Of a stretch of 64,000 nucleotides of DNA, positions 56,427-64,000 are shown piece after piece. The translations under genes were made by a program, and so were the position numbers. The stretch is from Streptacidiphilus sp. P02-A3a (GTDB taxonomy: Bacteria; Actinomycetota; Actinomycetes; Streptomycetales; Streptomycetaceae): the NCBI RefSeq assembly GCF_014084105.1, contig NZ_CP048289.1:7387922-7451921 (forward strand), in the 5' to 3' direction. Every line of letters starts with the position of its first letter. Positions within the stretch are counted from its first letter, which is position 1. The notes under the pieces are model-generated. The model saw nothing but the letters and a program-made list of their open reading frames with translations. It was not told where the DNA came from and ran no database searches.

Positions 56427-57005
56427 TCAGAGGTACGGCGTGATCGCCGGAAGCATGTCCTGGAAGGTCCGGCCCCGGGCCGGGGCGCCGATCGCCGCCA
56501 TCTGCCAGCCGCCTTCGGCGTCGCGCATCACCTTGGCCATCACCTGGCCGGTGTGCGCGCCGCCGCCGCTGAGGCTGTAGCGGGCCAGCTCCTGCCCGGT
56601 CACCTCGTCCACCAGTCGGCAGTGGGCGTTGCGGACCTCCTGGAAGCTCTGCCCGGTGTAGGAGTTCACCGTGAACACGATCTGGGTGACGTGTTCCGGC
56701 ACCCGGGGCAGGTCCACCACGATGGACTCGTCGTCCTCCCCGCCCGCGCCGCCGGTCAGGTTGTCACCGGTGTGCCGCACCGAGCCGTCATTGCTGACCA
56801 GGTGCTGGAAGAACACCACGTCGGCGAGCTGGCGCTCGGCGAACATCACCGCCGAGGCGTCCAGGTCGATCTGCCGGGACTTGTACCCGAACAGGCCCCG
56901 GCGCGGCGCGGCCTGCCAGCCGAGGCCCATCCGGACCACGGTAAGCGCTCCCCCGCCGGACTTCCGTAGGCTGACGCTCTGCCCCTTGCTCAGGCTCACC
57001 GACAT
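56427..57005 (-). CDS. terD: TerD-family protein
   Basis: This 192-residue TerD domain protein begins MSVSLSKGQSVSLRKSGG. It holds the calcium-binding acidic loops (TGGAGGEDDESIVVDLPRVPEHV, about 83-105) of the family. TerD proteins bind Ca2+ and are linked to envelope stress and tellurite resistance; streptomycetes have many paralogues linked to development. The ATG at 57005 is at the usual position. It precedes the TerC-family gene on the same strand, separated by that gene's own promoter and riboswitch. Confidence 0.94.
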   Translation of the reverse strand: MSVSLSKGQSVSLRKSGGGALTVVRMGLGWQAAPRRGLFGYKSRQIDLDASAVMFAERQLADVVFFQHLVSNDGSVRHTGDNLTGGAGGEDDESIVVDLPRVPEHVTQIVFTVNSYTGQSFQEVRNAHCRLVDEVTGQELARYSLSGGGAHTGQVMAKVMRDAEGGWQMAAIGAPARGRTFQDMLPAITPYL

Positions 57006-57096
57006 GGTGAATGCCCTCCCCGTTCAGCCCTGGCACCGCTGATGCCTCTCTTCAGGAGAAACCTTACGCAGTCCGGGCTGCCCGTGGGTGAGCGAT

Positions 57097-59205
57097 TCAT
57101 GCCATCCCGGCCTCCCGCATCTGCCGCAACTCCTTCTTCAGCTCGTTGACCTCGTCACGCAACCGGGCCGCCGCCTCGAACTGCAGCTCGGCGGCGGCGG
57201 TGTGCATCCGCTCCGTCAGTTCGGTGATGATGTCCGCCAGTTCGGCCGCCGGCAGGCCCTTGGTCTCCCGCTTCGCGGACGCGCCCAGCGCCGGGACCGG
57301 GGCCTTGCCGCCCTTGACCCCGCCCTTGGCGCTCTGCCGGTAGCCCGTGCTCAGCAGCTCGCCGGTGTCGATGTCCTCGCGGGCGATGGCGTCGAGGATG
57401 TCGCCGATCTTCTTCCGCAGCGGCTGCGGGTCGATCCCGTGCTCGGTGTTGTACGCCTGCTGGATGGCGCGGCGGCGGTTGGTCTCCTCGATGGCCTTCT
57501 CCATCGCCGGGGTGATCCGGTCCGCGTACATGTGGACCTGGCCGGAGACGTTGCGGGCGGCGCGGCCGATGGTCTGGATCAGCGAGGTGCCGGAGCGCAG
57601 GAAGCCCTCCTTGTCGGCGTCCAGGATCGCGACCAGGGAGACCTCGGGCAGGTCGAGGCCCTCACGCAGCAGGTTGATGCCGACCAGTACGTCGTAGTCA
57701 CCGGCCCGCAGCTGCCGCAGCAGCTCGATCCGGCGCAGTGTGTCGATGTCGCTGTGCAGGTACCTGACCCGGATGTCGAGGTTGAGCATGTAGTCGGTCA
57801 GGTCCTCGGACATCTTCTTGGTGAGCGTGGTCACCAGCACCCGCTCGTCCTTCTCGACCCGCAGCCGGATCTCGTGGACCAGGTCGTCGATCTGACCCTC
57901 GGTCGGCTTGAGCACGATCTCCGGGTCGATCAGCCCGGTGGGCCGGATGATCTGGTCGACCTGGCCCTTTCCGCGCGAGAGTTCGAAGGGTCCCGGGGTC
58001 GCCGACAGGTAGACGGTCTGGCCGATGCGCTCCAGGAACTCCTCCCACCGGAGCGGGCGGTTGTCCATCGCCGAGGGCAGCCGGAAGCCGTGCTCGACCA
58101 GGGCGCGCTTGCGCGAGGCGTCGCCCTCGTACATGGCGCCGATCTGCGGGACGGTGACATGGGACTCGTCGATCACCAGGAGGAAGTCCTCCGGGAAGAA
58201 GTCCAGCAGGGTGTTCGGGGCGGTTCCGGAGTCGCGGCCGTCGATGTGGCGGGAGTAGTTCTCGATCCCGGCGCAGGTACCAATCTGTCGCATCATCTCG
58301 ATGTCGTAGGTGGTACGCATCCGCAGCCGCTGGGCCTCCAGCAGCTTGCCCTGCTTCTCCATGGTGGCCAGGCTCTGCTCCAGCTCGGCCTCGATCCCGG
58401 CGATGGCGCGCTCCATCCGCTCCGGACCGGCCACGTAGTGGGTCGCCGGGAAGACGTAGAGCTCGTTGTCCTCGCTGATCACCTCGCCGGTGAGCGGGTG
58501 CAGCGTGGTCAGCGCCTCGATCTCGTCGCCGAACATCTCGATCCGGACCGCGAGCTCCTCGTACACCGGGAAGATCTCGATGGTGTCGCCGCGCACCCGG
58601 AAGGTCCCCCGGGTGAAGGCGACGTCGTTGCGGGCGTACTGGATGTCCACGAAGCGCCGCAGCAGGGCGTCCCGGTCGATCTCCTGGCCGACCTTCAGCC
58701 GGACCATCCGGTCGACGTACTCCTGCGGCGTACCGAGGCCGTAGATGCAGGACACCGAGGCGACCACGACCACGTCGCGCCTGGTGATCAGCGAGTTGGT
58801 GGCGGAGTGGCGCAGCCGCTCGACCTCCTCGTTGATCGAGGAGTCCTTCTCGATGTAGGTGTCGGTCTGGGCGATGTACGCCTCGGGCTGGTAGTAGTCG
58901 TAGTACGAGACGAAGTACTCGACCGCGTTGTTGGGCAGCAGCTCCCGGAACTCGTTGGCCAGCTGCGCGGCCAGGGTCTTGTTGGGCGCCATCACCAGGG
59001 TCGGCCGCTGGAGCTTCTCGATCATCCAGGCGGTGGTGGCGGACTTGCCGGTGCCGGTGGCGCCGAGCAGGACGACGTCCTTCTCGCCCGCGCGGACCCG
59101 GCGTTCCAGTTCGGCGATCGCGGTGGGCTGGTCGCCGCTGGGCTGGTAGGGACTGACGACCTCGAAAGGCGCCACTGTTCGCTCAAGATCGGTGATGGGT
59201 CTCAC
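57097..59205 (-). CDS. uvrB: Excinuclease ABC subunit B
   Basis: UvrB verifies DNA damage and is handed from UvrA to UvrC. The 702-residue helicase-like protein has Walker [13 protein letters not shown] (about 46-57), the damage-probing beta-hairpin [10 protein letters not shown], the helicase motifs ([17 protein letters not shown]), and a C-terminal UVR motif ([18 protein letters not shown]) that binds UvrC. The GTG at 59205 ([17 protein letters not shown]) matches the family start. No ribosome site is evident, so the mRNA may be leaderless. Confidence 0.98.
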   Translation of the reverse strand: MRPITDLERTVAPFEVVSPYQPSGDQPTAIAELERRVRAGEKDVVLLGATGTGKSATTAWMIEKLQRPTLVMAPNKTLAAQLANEFRELLPNNAVEYFVSYYDYYQPEAYIAQTDTYIEKDSSINEEVERLRHSATNSLITRRDVVVVASVSCIYGLGTPQEYVDRMVRLKVGQEIDRDALLRRFVDIQYARNDVAFTRGTFRVRGDTIEIFPVYEELAVRIEMFGDEIEALTTLHPLTGEVISEDNELYVFPATHYVAGPERMERAIAGIEAELEQSLATMEKQGKLLEAQRLRMRTTYDIEMMRQIGTCAGIENYSRHIDGRDSGTAPNTLLDFFPEDFLLVIDESHVTVPQIGAMYEGDASRKRALVEHGFRLPSAMDNRPLRWEEFLERIGQTVYLSATPGPFELSRGKGQVDQIIRPTGLIDPEIVLKPTEGQIDDLVHEIRLRVEKDERVLVTTLTKKMSEDLTDYMLNLDIRVRYLHSDIDTLRRIELLRQLRAGDYDVLVGINLLREGLDLPEVSLVAILDADKEGFLRSGTSLIQTIGRAARNVSGQVHMYADRITPAMEKAIEETNRRRAIQQAYNTEHGIDPQPLRKKIGDILDAIAREDIDTGELLSTGYRQSAKGGVKGGKAPVPALGASAKRETKGLPAAELADIITELTERMHTAAAELQFEAAARLRDEVNELKKELRQMREAGMA

Positions 59206-59266
59206 GGAACCAACCGTACGACCCGCCACTGACAATCCGGGCGCGACCGCTCCAGCCGCGGACCGC

Positions 59267-60355
59267 TCAGCCGGCCGGGGCGGTCACCTTGGCGCTGTCC
59301 CGGGCCAGTGCCACCAGCCGCGACACGGCCCGCAGGTACTTCTTGCGGTAGCCGCCGTTCAGCATCTCCTGGCTGAAGATCGTGTCGAAGGGCGTCCCGG
59401 AGGCGACCACCGGCAGCTCCCGGTCGTACATCCGGTCCGCCAGCACCACCAGCCGCAGCGCCGTGCTCTGGTCCTCGACCGGCCGCACCCCCGTCAGGCA
59501 GACCGCCGCGACACCGTCCAGCAGCGCGCCGTACTTGCTCGGGTGCACCACCGAGAGGTGGCTCAGCAGCTCGTCGAAGCCGTCGAAGGAGGCGGTCGGA
59601 CCCACCTGCGCGGCGACCTCGGCGACCTCGGCGTCGCCGTAGGGGGCGGGGGCCTCCGGCAGGCCCCGGTGCCGGTAGTCCTGGCCGTCGATCCGGACGC
59701 TGCGGAAGCGCGCCGACAGGCCCTGTATCTCGCGCATGAAGTCGGCGGCGGCGAACCGGCCCTCGCCGAGCTTGCCGGGCAGCGTGTTGGAGGTCGCGGC
59801 GAGCTTCACCCCGGCCTCGGCCAGGCGGCTGAGCAGGGTCGAGACCAGTACCGTGTCGCCCGGGTCGTCCAGCTCGAACTCGTCGATGCAGAGCAGGCTG
59901 TGCCCGGACAGCGCGTCCACCGCCTGCCGGAAGCCGAGCGCGCCGACCAGGTTGGTCAGCTCCACGAAGGTGCCGAAGGCCTTGGGCCCGGGGGCGGCGT
60001 GCCACAGCGAGGCCAGCAGGTGGGTCTTGCCGACGCCGTAGCCGCCGTCCAGGTAGATCCCGCCGGGGCCGCTGGGGGCGGGCGCGGCGGCCCGGCCGAA
60101 CCAGCGCTTCCTCGCCGCCTGGCCGCCCGGGCCACCGGATCGGCCCAGCGTGGCCGCGAATCCTTCGAGGATCCGCACCGCCTCGCTCTGGCTGGGCTGC
60201 GCCGGGTCCGGCAGGTAGGTGGCGAAGCGGGCGCCCGTGAAGCGCGGCGGGGGCACCATCTCGGCGACCATGCGGTCGGCGGGCACCACCGGCTGCCGAG
60301 AGCTCAGGGCTATCGCGTCGGCGGGGCGGTCGGCGGTCGGGTCAGCGGCAGGCAC
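59267..60355 (-). CDS. zapE: ZapE/AFG1-family ATPase
   Basis: This 362-residue P-loop ATPase has [12 protein letters not shown] (about 104-115), [11 protein letters not shown] (Walker B), and [10 protein letters not shown] (sensor-type). It belongs to the AFG1/ZapE family, which in E. coli affects the division ring and elsewhere mitochondrial protein quality. The role in actinobacteria is unclear. The GTG at 60355 gives normal length. It is divergent from the RibD-like reductase gene, with 45 nt between starts. Confidence 0.92.
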   Translation of the reverse strand: MPAADPTADRPADAIALSSRQPVVPADRMVAEMVPPPRFTGARFATYLPDPAQPSQSEAVRILEGFAATLGRSGGPGGQAARKRWFGRAAAPAPSGPGGIYLDGGYGVGKTHLLASLWHAAPGPKAFGTFVELTNLVGALGFRQAVDALSGHSLLCIDEFELDDPGDTVLVSTLLSRLAEAGVKLAATSNTLPGKLGEGRFAAADFMREIQGLSARFRSVRIDGQDYRHRGLPEAPAPYGDAEVAEVAAQVGPTASFDGFDELLSHLSVVHPSKYGALLDGVAAVCLTGVRPVEDQSTALRLVVLADRMYDRELPVVASGTPFDTIFSQEMLNGGYRKKYLRAVSRLVALARDSAKVTAPAG

Positions 60356-60400
60356 AATCCCCAAGCGTACGGTCCGCGCCGCCGTGGAAGACTCCCAGTC

Positions 60401-61198
60401 ATGCGCCGACTGCTGCCGAGCACCCCCGATGTGACCGACCTCACCACCCTGGAGGGCCTGGCCGCGGCCTACGCCTACCCGCCGAGCACCGCCGCCCACC
60501 GGGGGCCGGACGGCGTCGACCGCCCCGGGCGGCCGTGGCTGCGCGGCAACATGGTCAGCAGCGTGGACGGCGCCTCCCGGCTGGACGGCCTGTCCGACGG
60601 GCTGTCCTCGGAGGCCGACAAGCGGATCTTCGGCGTGCTGCGGGCGCTCGCCGACGTGGTCCTGGTCGGCGCGCAGACGGCGCGGTCCGAGGGGTACCGC
60701 CCGGCCCGGGCCCGGGCCGGGTTCGCCGCCGAGCGGGCGGCGCGCGGGCAGGGCCCGGCACCGGTGATCGCGGTGATCTCCGCCCGGCTCGACCTCGACC
60801 TGTCGCTGCCGCTGTTCGCCGCGCCGCTGGTGCCCACCGTGATCGTCACCTGCGCCGCGGCCCCGGCGGCGGCGCTGCGGGCGGCCGAGGGAGCCGCCGA
60901 GGTGCTGGTCGCCGGGGAGCAGCGGGTCGATCCGGCGGCGGCGGTGGCGGCGCTCGCCGCGCGGGGCTGGACCAGGCAGCTGACCGAGGGCGGCCCGAGC
61001 CTGCTGGGCCAGTTCGTGACCGCGGGGGCGCTGGACGAGTTGTGCCTGTCCTTGGCACCACTGCTGGTGGCGGGCGACTCGCCGAGGATCGCACACACGC
61101 CGCAGGCACTCGCGGAACGGCTGGATCTTGTTGCGCTACTTGAGGAGAAAGGTTTCCTCTTTGCTCGCTACACCCGTAGCGTGACTAGGGCCGCATAG
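60401..61198 (+). CDS. RibD C-terminal-like pyrimidine reductase family protein
   Basis: This 265-residue protein has the dihydrofolate-reductase-like fold of RibD C-terminal domains. It shows NMVSSVDGASRLDG (about 48-61), VVLVGAQTARSEGYRP (about 86-101) and TEGGPSLLGQF near 204-214, which are the NADPH- and substrate-binding segments. No deaminase domain precedes it, so it may be a paralogue of riboflavin reductase or an unrelated reductase. The ATG at 60401 lacks a clear ribosome site. Confidence 0.88.
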   Translation: MRRLLPSTPDVTDLTTLEGLAAAYAYPPSTAAHRGPDGVDRPGRPWLRGNMVSSVDGASRLDGLSDGLSSEADKRIFGVLRALADVVLVGAQTARSEGYRPARARAGFAAERAARGQGPAPVIAVISARLDLDLSLPLFAAPLVPTVIVTCAAAPAAALRAAEGAAEVLVAGEQRVDPAAAVAALAARGWTRQLTEGGPSLLGQFVTAGALDELCLSLAPLLVAGDSPRIAHTPQALAERLDLVALLEEKGFLFARYTRSVTRAA

Positions 61199-61283
61199 CG
61201 GAAGACGATCCTCCGTGCGGCAGGTGTGCCCCGTCCTGCCGGACAGCTGGCGTTGTGCCGGAGCCGGGGCCGAGCAGATAGGG

Positions 61284-61757
61284 ATGCGCGTGCTGACGAC
61301 CGTACTTCTGATCGAGAAGACCCTCTCGAACGCCGACCTCGAACTGATCACCACACTCCACGGTGACGAGAAGGTCACCTTCCACGTCCTGATGCAGCCC
61401 CGGGGCAAGCAGGACGAGCTGCTGCGCGCGGTGGACGACGTGGCCTTCGGCTACCTCAACCGGGCCCTGCACGAGCACGACGAGCCGCGCGGCCAGGAGG
61501 CCGTCAGCAGCGCCGAGGCCGAGCTCGAACAGACCCTCGGCATGCTGCGCGGCGCCGGGGCCGAGGCCACCGGCCAGGTCGTCGAGGAGGACCCGCTGCG
61601 CAGCCTCACCGAGCTGGTCGACCAGGTGCGGGCGGACGAGGTGGTGGTGCTCGCCGCCCCGCAGTGGATCGAGGGGCTGTTCCACCGCGACTGGGCCTCG
61701 CAGGCCCGGCACAAGGTCGGCGTCCCGGTGCTCCAGCTCTTCGCCCAGCAGGACTGA
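61284..61757 (+). CDS. Conserved actinobacterial protein, Usp-like
   Basis: This 157-residue protein begins MRVLTTVLLIEKTLSNADLEL. It ends with a segment (ADEVVVLAAPQWIEGLFHRDWASQARHKVGVPVLQLF) reminiscent of universal-stress-type alpha/beta folds. It lacks the G-2x-G-9x-G ATP motif. I recall that such proteins are sometimes labelled indole-3-glycerol phosphate synthase in databases, which the sequence does not support. The ATG at 61284 is likely; a GTG at 61290 is possible. Confidence 0.7.
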   Translation: MRVLTTVLLIEKTLSNADLELITTLHGDEKVTFHVLMQPRGKQDELLRAVDDVAFGYLNRALHEHDEPRGQEAVSSAEAELEQTLGMLRGAGAEATGQVVEEDPLRSLTELVDQVRADEVVVLAAPQWIEGLFHRDWASQARHKVGVPVLQLFAQQD

Positions 61758-61908
61758 ACCGGCCCGGCCGACCCGGCCGGGCGCCCGTCCCCGCTGACCA
61801 CCGACAGGCCCCGGCCCCGACACCCCGCACCAGCGGTTTGGGGCCCGGCCGCCCCGGTACGGCACAATCGGTGCCGACAGCCGTCGGCCCGAGCCCGGGA
61901 GAGCCCGC

Positions 61909-63291
61909 ATGAGCCCCACTGACCTCTCCGCCCCCCATTTCGTCGCGATCGGGGGCGTGGGGATGTCCGGCGTGGCCAAGATCCTGGCCCGGCGCGGGTC
62001 CACCGTCTCCGGCAGTGACGCCAAGGCCTCGGCCACGGTGGACGCGCTCCGGCTGCTGGGGGTGGAGGTCTCCATCGGCCACGCCGCCGAGCACCTGCCG
62101 GTCGGCGCCAGCTGCGTGGTCGTCTCCAGTGCCATCCGCGACACCAACCCGGAGCTGGTCGCCGCGCTGGAGCGCGGACTGCCGGTGCTGCACCGCGCCG
62201 ACGCGCTGGCCGCGCTGATGCGCGGTCACCGGGGGCTCGCGGTGGCCGGCACCCACGGCAAGACCACCACCACCAGCATGCTGGCGGTCAGCCTCACCGC
62301 GCTCGGCCTCGACCCGTCCTTCTCCATCGGCGGCGACCTCGACGAGCCCGGCAGCAACGCCCACCACGGCAGCGGCGAGATCTTCGTGGCCGAGGCCGAC
62401 GAGAGCGACCGGAGCTTCCAGAAGTACTCCCCCGAGGTCGCCATCATCCTCAACGTGGAGCTGGACCACCACGCCAACTACGCCTCCATGGCCGAGGTCC
62501 ACGAGTCCTTCGAGGCGTTCGTCGACCGGATCACCCCCGGCGGGACGCTGGTCGTCTCCGCCGACCACCCCGGCGCCCGCGAGCTCACCGCCCGGGTCGC
62601 CGACCGGCCCGGGCTGAACACCGTCACCGTCGGCGAGTCCGCCGACGCGACCCTGCGCGTCCTGCGGATCACCCCGCACGGCCTGAGCAGCGAGGTCACC
62701 GTGCTGGTGGACGGCGCCGAGCTGACCTTCACCGTCGCCGTCCCCGGCCGCCACAACGCGGGCAACGCCGTCGCCGCGCTCGCCGCCGGAATCGCCCTGG
62801 GCGTGCCCGCGGCCGAGCTGGCCGAGGCCCTCGGCGGCTACCGGGGCGTACGCCGCAGGCTCCAGCTCAAGGGCGAGGCCCAGGGCGTCCAGGTGATCGA
62901 CTCCTACGCGCACCACCCCACCGAGATCTCCGCCGACCTCGACGCCATCCGCGAGGCGGCGGGCGACGGCCGGGTCCTGGTCGTCTTCCAGCCGCACCTG
63001 TTCAGCCGCACCCAGCAGCTGGGCGTGGAGATGGGCGAGGCGCTGGCCCCGGCCGACGCGGTGATCGTGCTCGACATCTACCCGGCCCGCGAGGACCCGC
63101 TCCCCGGCGTCACCAGCGACCTGGTCATCGACGCGGCCCGGGCCCACGGCGCGGACACCACCGCGGCGCACAGCCTGGCCGAGGTCCCCGACCTGATCGC
63201 GGGAATGGCCAAGCCCGGCGACTTTGTTCTGACCATGGGCGCGGGAGACGTCACCTCCCTCGGCCCGGAGATCCTCGCCCGCCTCGACTGA
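61909..63291 (+). CDS. murC: UDP-N-acetylmuramate-L-alanine ligase
   Basis: MurC adds the first alanine of the peptidoglycan stem peptide. The 460-residue protein shows the N-terminal UDP-binding GIGGVGMSGVAKI-like segment (about 13-25), the ATP P-loop GTHGKTTTTSML (about 117-128), EADESDRSF, and the C-terminal RRLQLKG...DSYAHHPTEI region. GGGAGA precedes the ATG at 61909. It lies outside the division and cell-wall cluster, next to msrB; I recall the same murC-msrB pairing in S. coelicolor. Confidence 0.94.
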   Translation: MSPTDLSAPHFVAIGGVGMSGVAKILARRGSTVSGSDAKASATVDALRLLGVEVSIGHAAEHLPVGASCVVVSSAIRDTNPELVAALERGLPVLHRADALAALMRGHRGLAVAGTHGKTTTTSMLAVSLTALGLDPSFSIGGDLDEPGSNAHHGSGEIFVAEADESDRSFQKYSPEVAIILNVELDHHANYASMAEVHESFEAFVDRITPGGTLVVSADHPGARELTARVADRPGLNTVTVGESADATLRVLRITPHGLSSEVTVLVDGAELTFTVAVPGRHNAGNAVAALAAGIALGVPAAELAEALGGYRGVRRRLQLKGEAQGVQVIDSYAHHPTEISADLDAIREAAGDGRVLVVFQPHLFSRTQQLGVEMGEALAPADAVIVLDIYPAREDPLPGVTSDLVIDAARAHGADTTAAHSLAEVPDLIAGMAKPGDFVLTMGAGDVTSLGPEILARLD

Positions 63292-63337
63292 CCCCGCGTC
63301 GCCCGAGGCCGGGCCCCGCCCGAAAGGCAGGGAGACC

Positions 63338-63745
63338 ATGCCCTACGAGATCGACAAGACCGACGCCGAGTGGCGCGCCGAGCTCACCCCGCAGGAGTAC
63401 CACGTCCTGCGCGAGGCGGGCACCGAGCGCCCGGGCGTCGGCGAGTACACCGACACCAGGACCGTCGGCGTCTACTCCTGTCGTGCCTGCGGCAACGAGC
63501 TGTTCAGTTCGCAGACCAAGTTCGACAGCCACTGCGGCTGGCCCAGTTACTACTCCCCGCTCGCCGAGGAGCGCGTCGAGTACATCGTGGACACCACCCT
63601 CGGCATGCGCCGGGTGGAGGTCCGCTGCGCGAAGTGCGGCTCCCACCTCGGCCACGTCTTCGAGGGCGAGGGCTACGCCACTCCGACCGACCAGCGCTAC
63701 TGCATCAACAGCATCTCGCTCAAGCTGCGCCCGGCCGACGAATAG
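63338..63745 (+). CDS. msrB: Peptide methionine-R-sulfoxide reductase MsrB
   Basis: MsrB reduces R-methionine sulfoxide in proteins. The 135-residue protein has two zinc-binding CxxC pairs (CRAC near 48-51; CAKC near 97-100), HCGWPSY, GHVFEGEGY and the catalytic Cys in RYCINSISL (near 122). GGCAGGGAG precedes the ATG at 63338. It follows murC by 46 nt in the same direction. Confidence 0.96.
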   Translation: MPYEIDKTDAEWRAELTPQEYHVLREAGTERPGVGEYTDTRTVGVYSCRACGNELFSSQTKFDSHCGWPSYYSPLAEERVEYIVDTTLGMRRVEVRCAKCGSHLGHVFEGEGYATPTDQRYCINSISLKLRPADE

Positions 63746-63751
63746 CCGACC

Positions 63752-63785
63752 GGTGACCGGCCCGCGATCCCCCGGGCCGGTCACC
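63752..63785. terminator. Bidirectional terminator between msrB and the acetyltransferase gene
   Basis: GGTGACCGGCCCG (63752-63764) and CGGGCCGGTCACC (63773-63785) form a perfect 13-bp stem with an 8-nt loop between convergent genes. Confidence 0.9.
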
Positions 63786-63793
63786 CGCGGCGG

Positions 63794-64000
63794 CTACCGC
63801 TGCTGCCACTGCGCCCTGGTGATCTCGTACCGCACGCCCCCGTGCTCGGAGCCCTCGACCGCCTCCATGTCGGGGGGCGTGGCGACGGTGTCCACGAGTG
63901 TCATCCGGAGCTTCTCCATGACGTTGCGCGAGCCACGGTTCACGGTCATCGTCTCGGCCCAGACCACGCGTACCCCGAGCTCGGTGAAGGCCTTGCCCAG
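63794..64000 (-). CDS. GNAT-family acetyltransferase, C-terminal end only
   Basis: The minus-strand frame ending in TAG at 63796-63794 reads through to the window end. It contains VWAETMTVNRGSRNVMEKLR, the typical last helix-strand region of RimJ/RimL-type N-acetyltransferases (N..S..vmeKlGm). The start and the acetyl-CoA loop lie outside the window, so substrate cannot be judged. Confidence 0.8.
   Translation of the reverse strand: MGKAFTELGVRVVWAETMTVNRGSRNVMEKLRMTLVDTVATPPDMEAVEGSEHGGVRYEITRAQWQQR

Noticed and set aside
61284-61757. Naming the small protein indole-3-glycerol phosphate synthase
   Set aside because: It is far too short and shows no TrpC motif; that label appears to be a propagated database error.

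Overview
The window is very GC-rich, uses GTG starts freely, has many ATGA/GTGA stop-start overlaps, and ends its genes with GC-rich hairpins that lack U-tracts. It carries WhiA, an RbpA-family protein, a SufR-type regulator next to sufB, and opcA with a pentose-phosphate operon. Together these point to the chromosome core of a member of the Streptomycetaceae (Streptomyces, Kitasatospora or Streptacidiphilus). I cannot fix the genus by reading alone. No tRNA, rRNA, CRISPR array, integrase or transposase was seen.

Layout. 1-3.2 kb: sufR-sufB-sufD (minus strand) with a perfect CAAC-N6-GTTG operator at the sufR start. 3.3-5.0 kb: an ABC exporter pair. 5.3-8.6 kb: a polysaccharide-type cassette of UDP-GlcNAc 2-epimerase, a 58-residue LADTG-containing membrane peptide, a processive family 2 glycosyltransferase and a small membrane protein. 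8.6-11.2 kb: the heme A genes ctaA and ctaB. 11.6-18.3 kb: the operon tkt-tal-zwf-opcA-pgl, closed by a strong terminator. 18.34-24.44 kb: an inserted-looking block bounded by a perfect 30-bp direct repeat that copies half of that terminator. It holds an XRE/TPR regulator, a sugar-nucleotide dehydratase or epimerase, a ThiS/MoaD-like sulfur carrier, an RmlD-like protein without the usual catalytic residues, a formylglycine-generating-enzyme-like protein without the usual cysteine pair, and a GalE-like epimerase. 24.5-28.5 kb: rbpA-secG-tpiA-pgk and gap. 28.7-33.7 kb: uvrC-rapZ-yvcK-whiA. 33.9-38.7 kb: a fused aminodeoxychorismate synthase, two oxidoreductases and a Rieske lipoprotein. 38.8-45.5 kb: uvrA, a DinB-like protein, a metallo-beta-lactamase-fold hydrolase and a DUF2079 membrane protein. 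45.5-48.7 kb: small genes and three cold-shock genes that share a leader element. 48.8-56.2 kb: two LysR-type regulators around an MFS pump, a secreted carbohydrate-binding protein, an rsrR/nmrA divergent pair, and a TerC-family gene behind a yybP-ykoY type manganese riboswitch. 56.4-64 kb: terD, uvrB, zapE, a RibD-like reductase, a small Usp-like protein, murC, msrB and the end of an acetyltransferase gene.

Most of the window is ordinary core metabolism: Fe-S assembly, heme A, pentose phosphate and lower glycolysis, nucleotide excision repair and sporulation control. The strongest candidate for something undescribed is the repeat-bounded block at 18.3-24.4 kb. Its gene content suggests a sugar-nucleotide pathway coupled to a sulfur carrier and an FGE-fold protein with a different active site. 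Further points worth checking are the LADTG peptide between wecB and the glycosyltransferase, the shared leaders of the three cold-shock genes, and the TerC riboswitch whose closing stem overlaps a ribosome-site hairpin.
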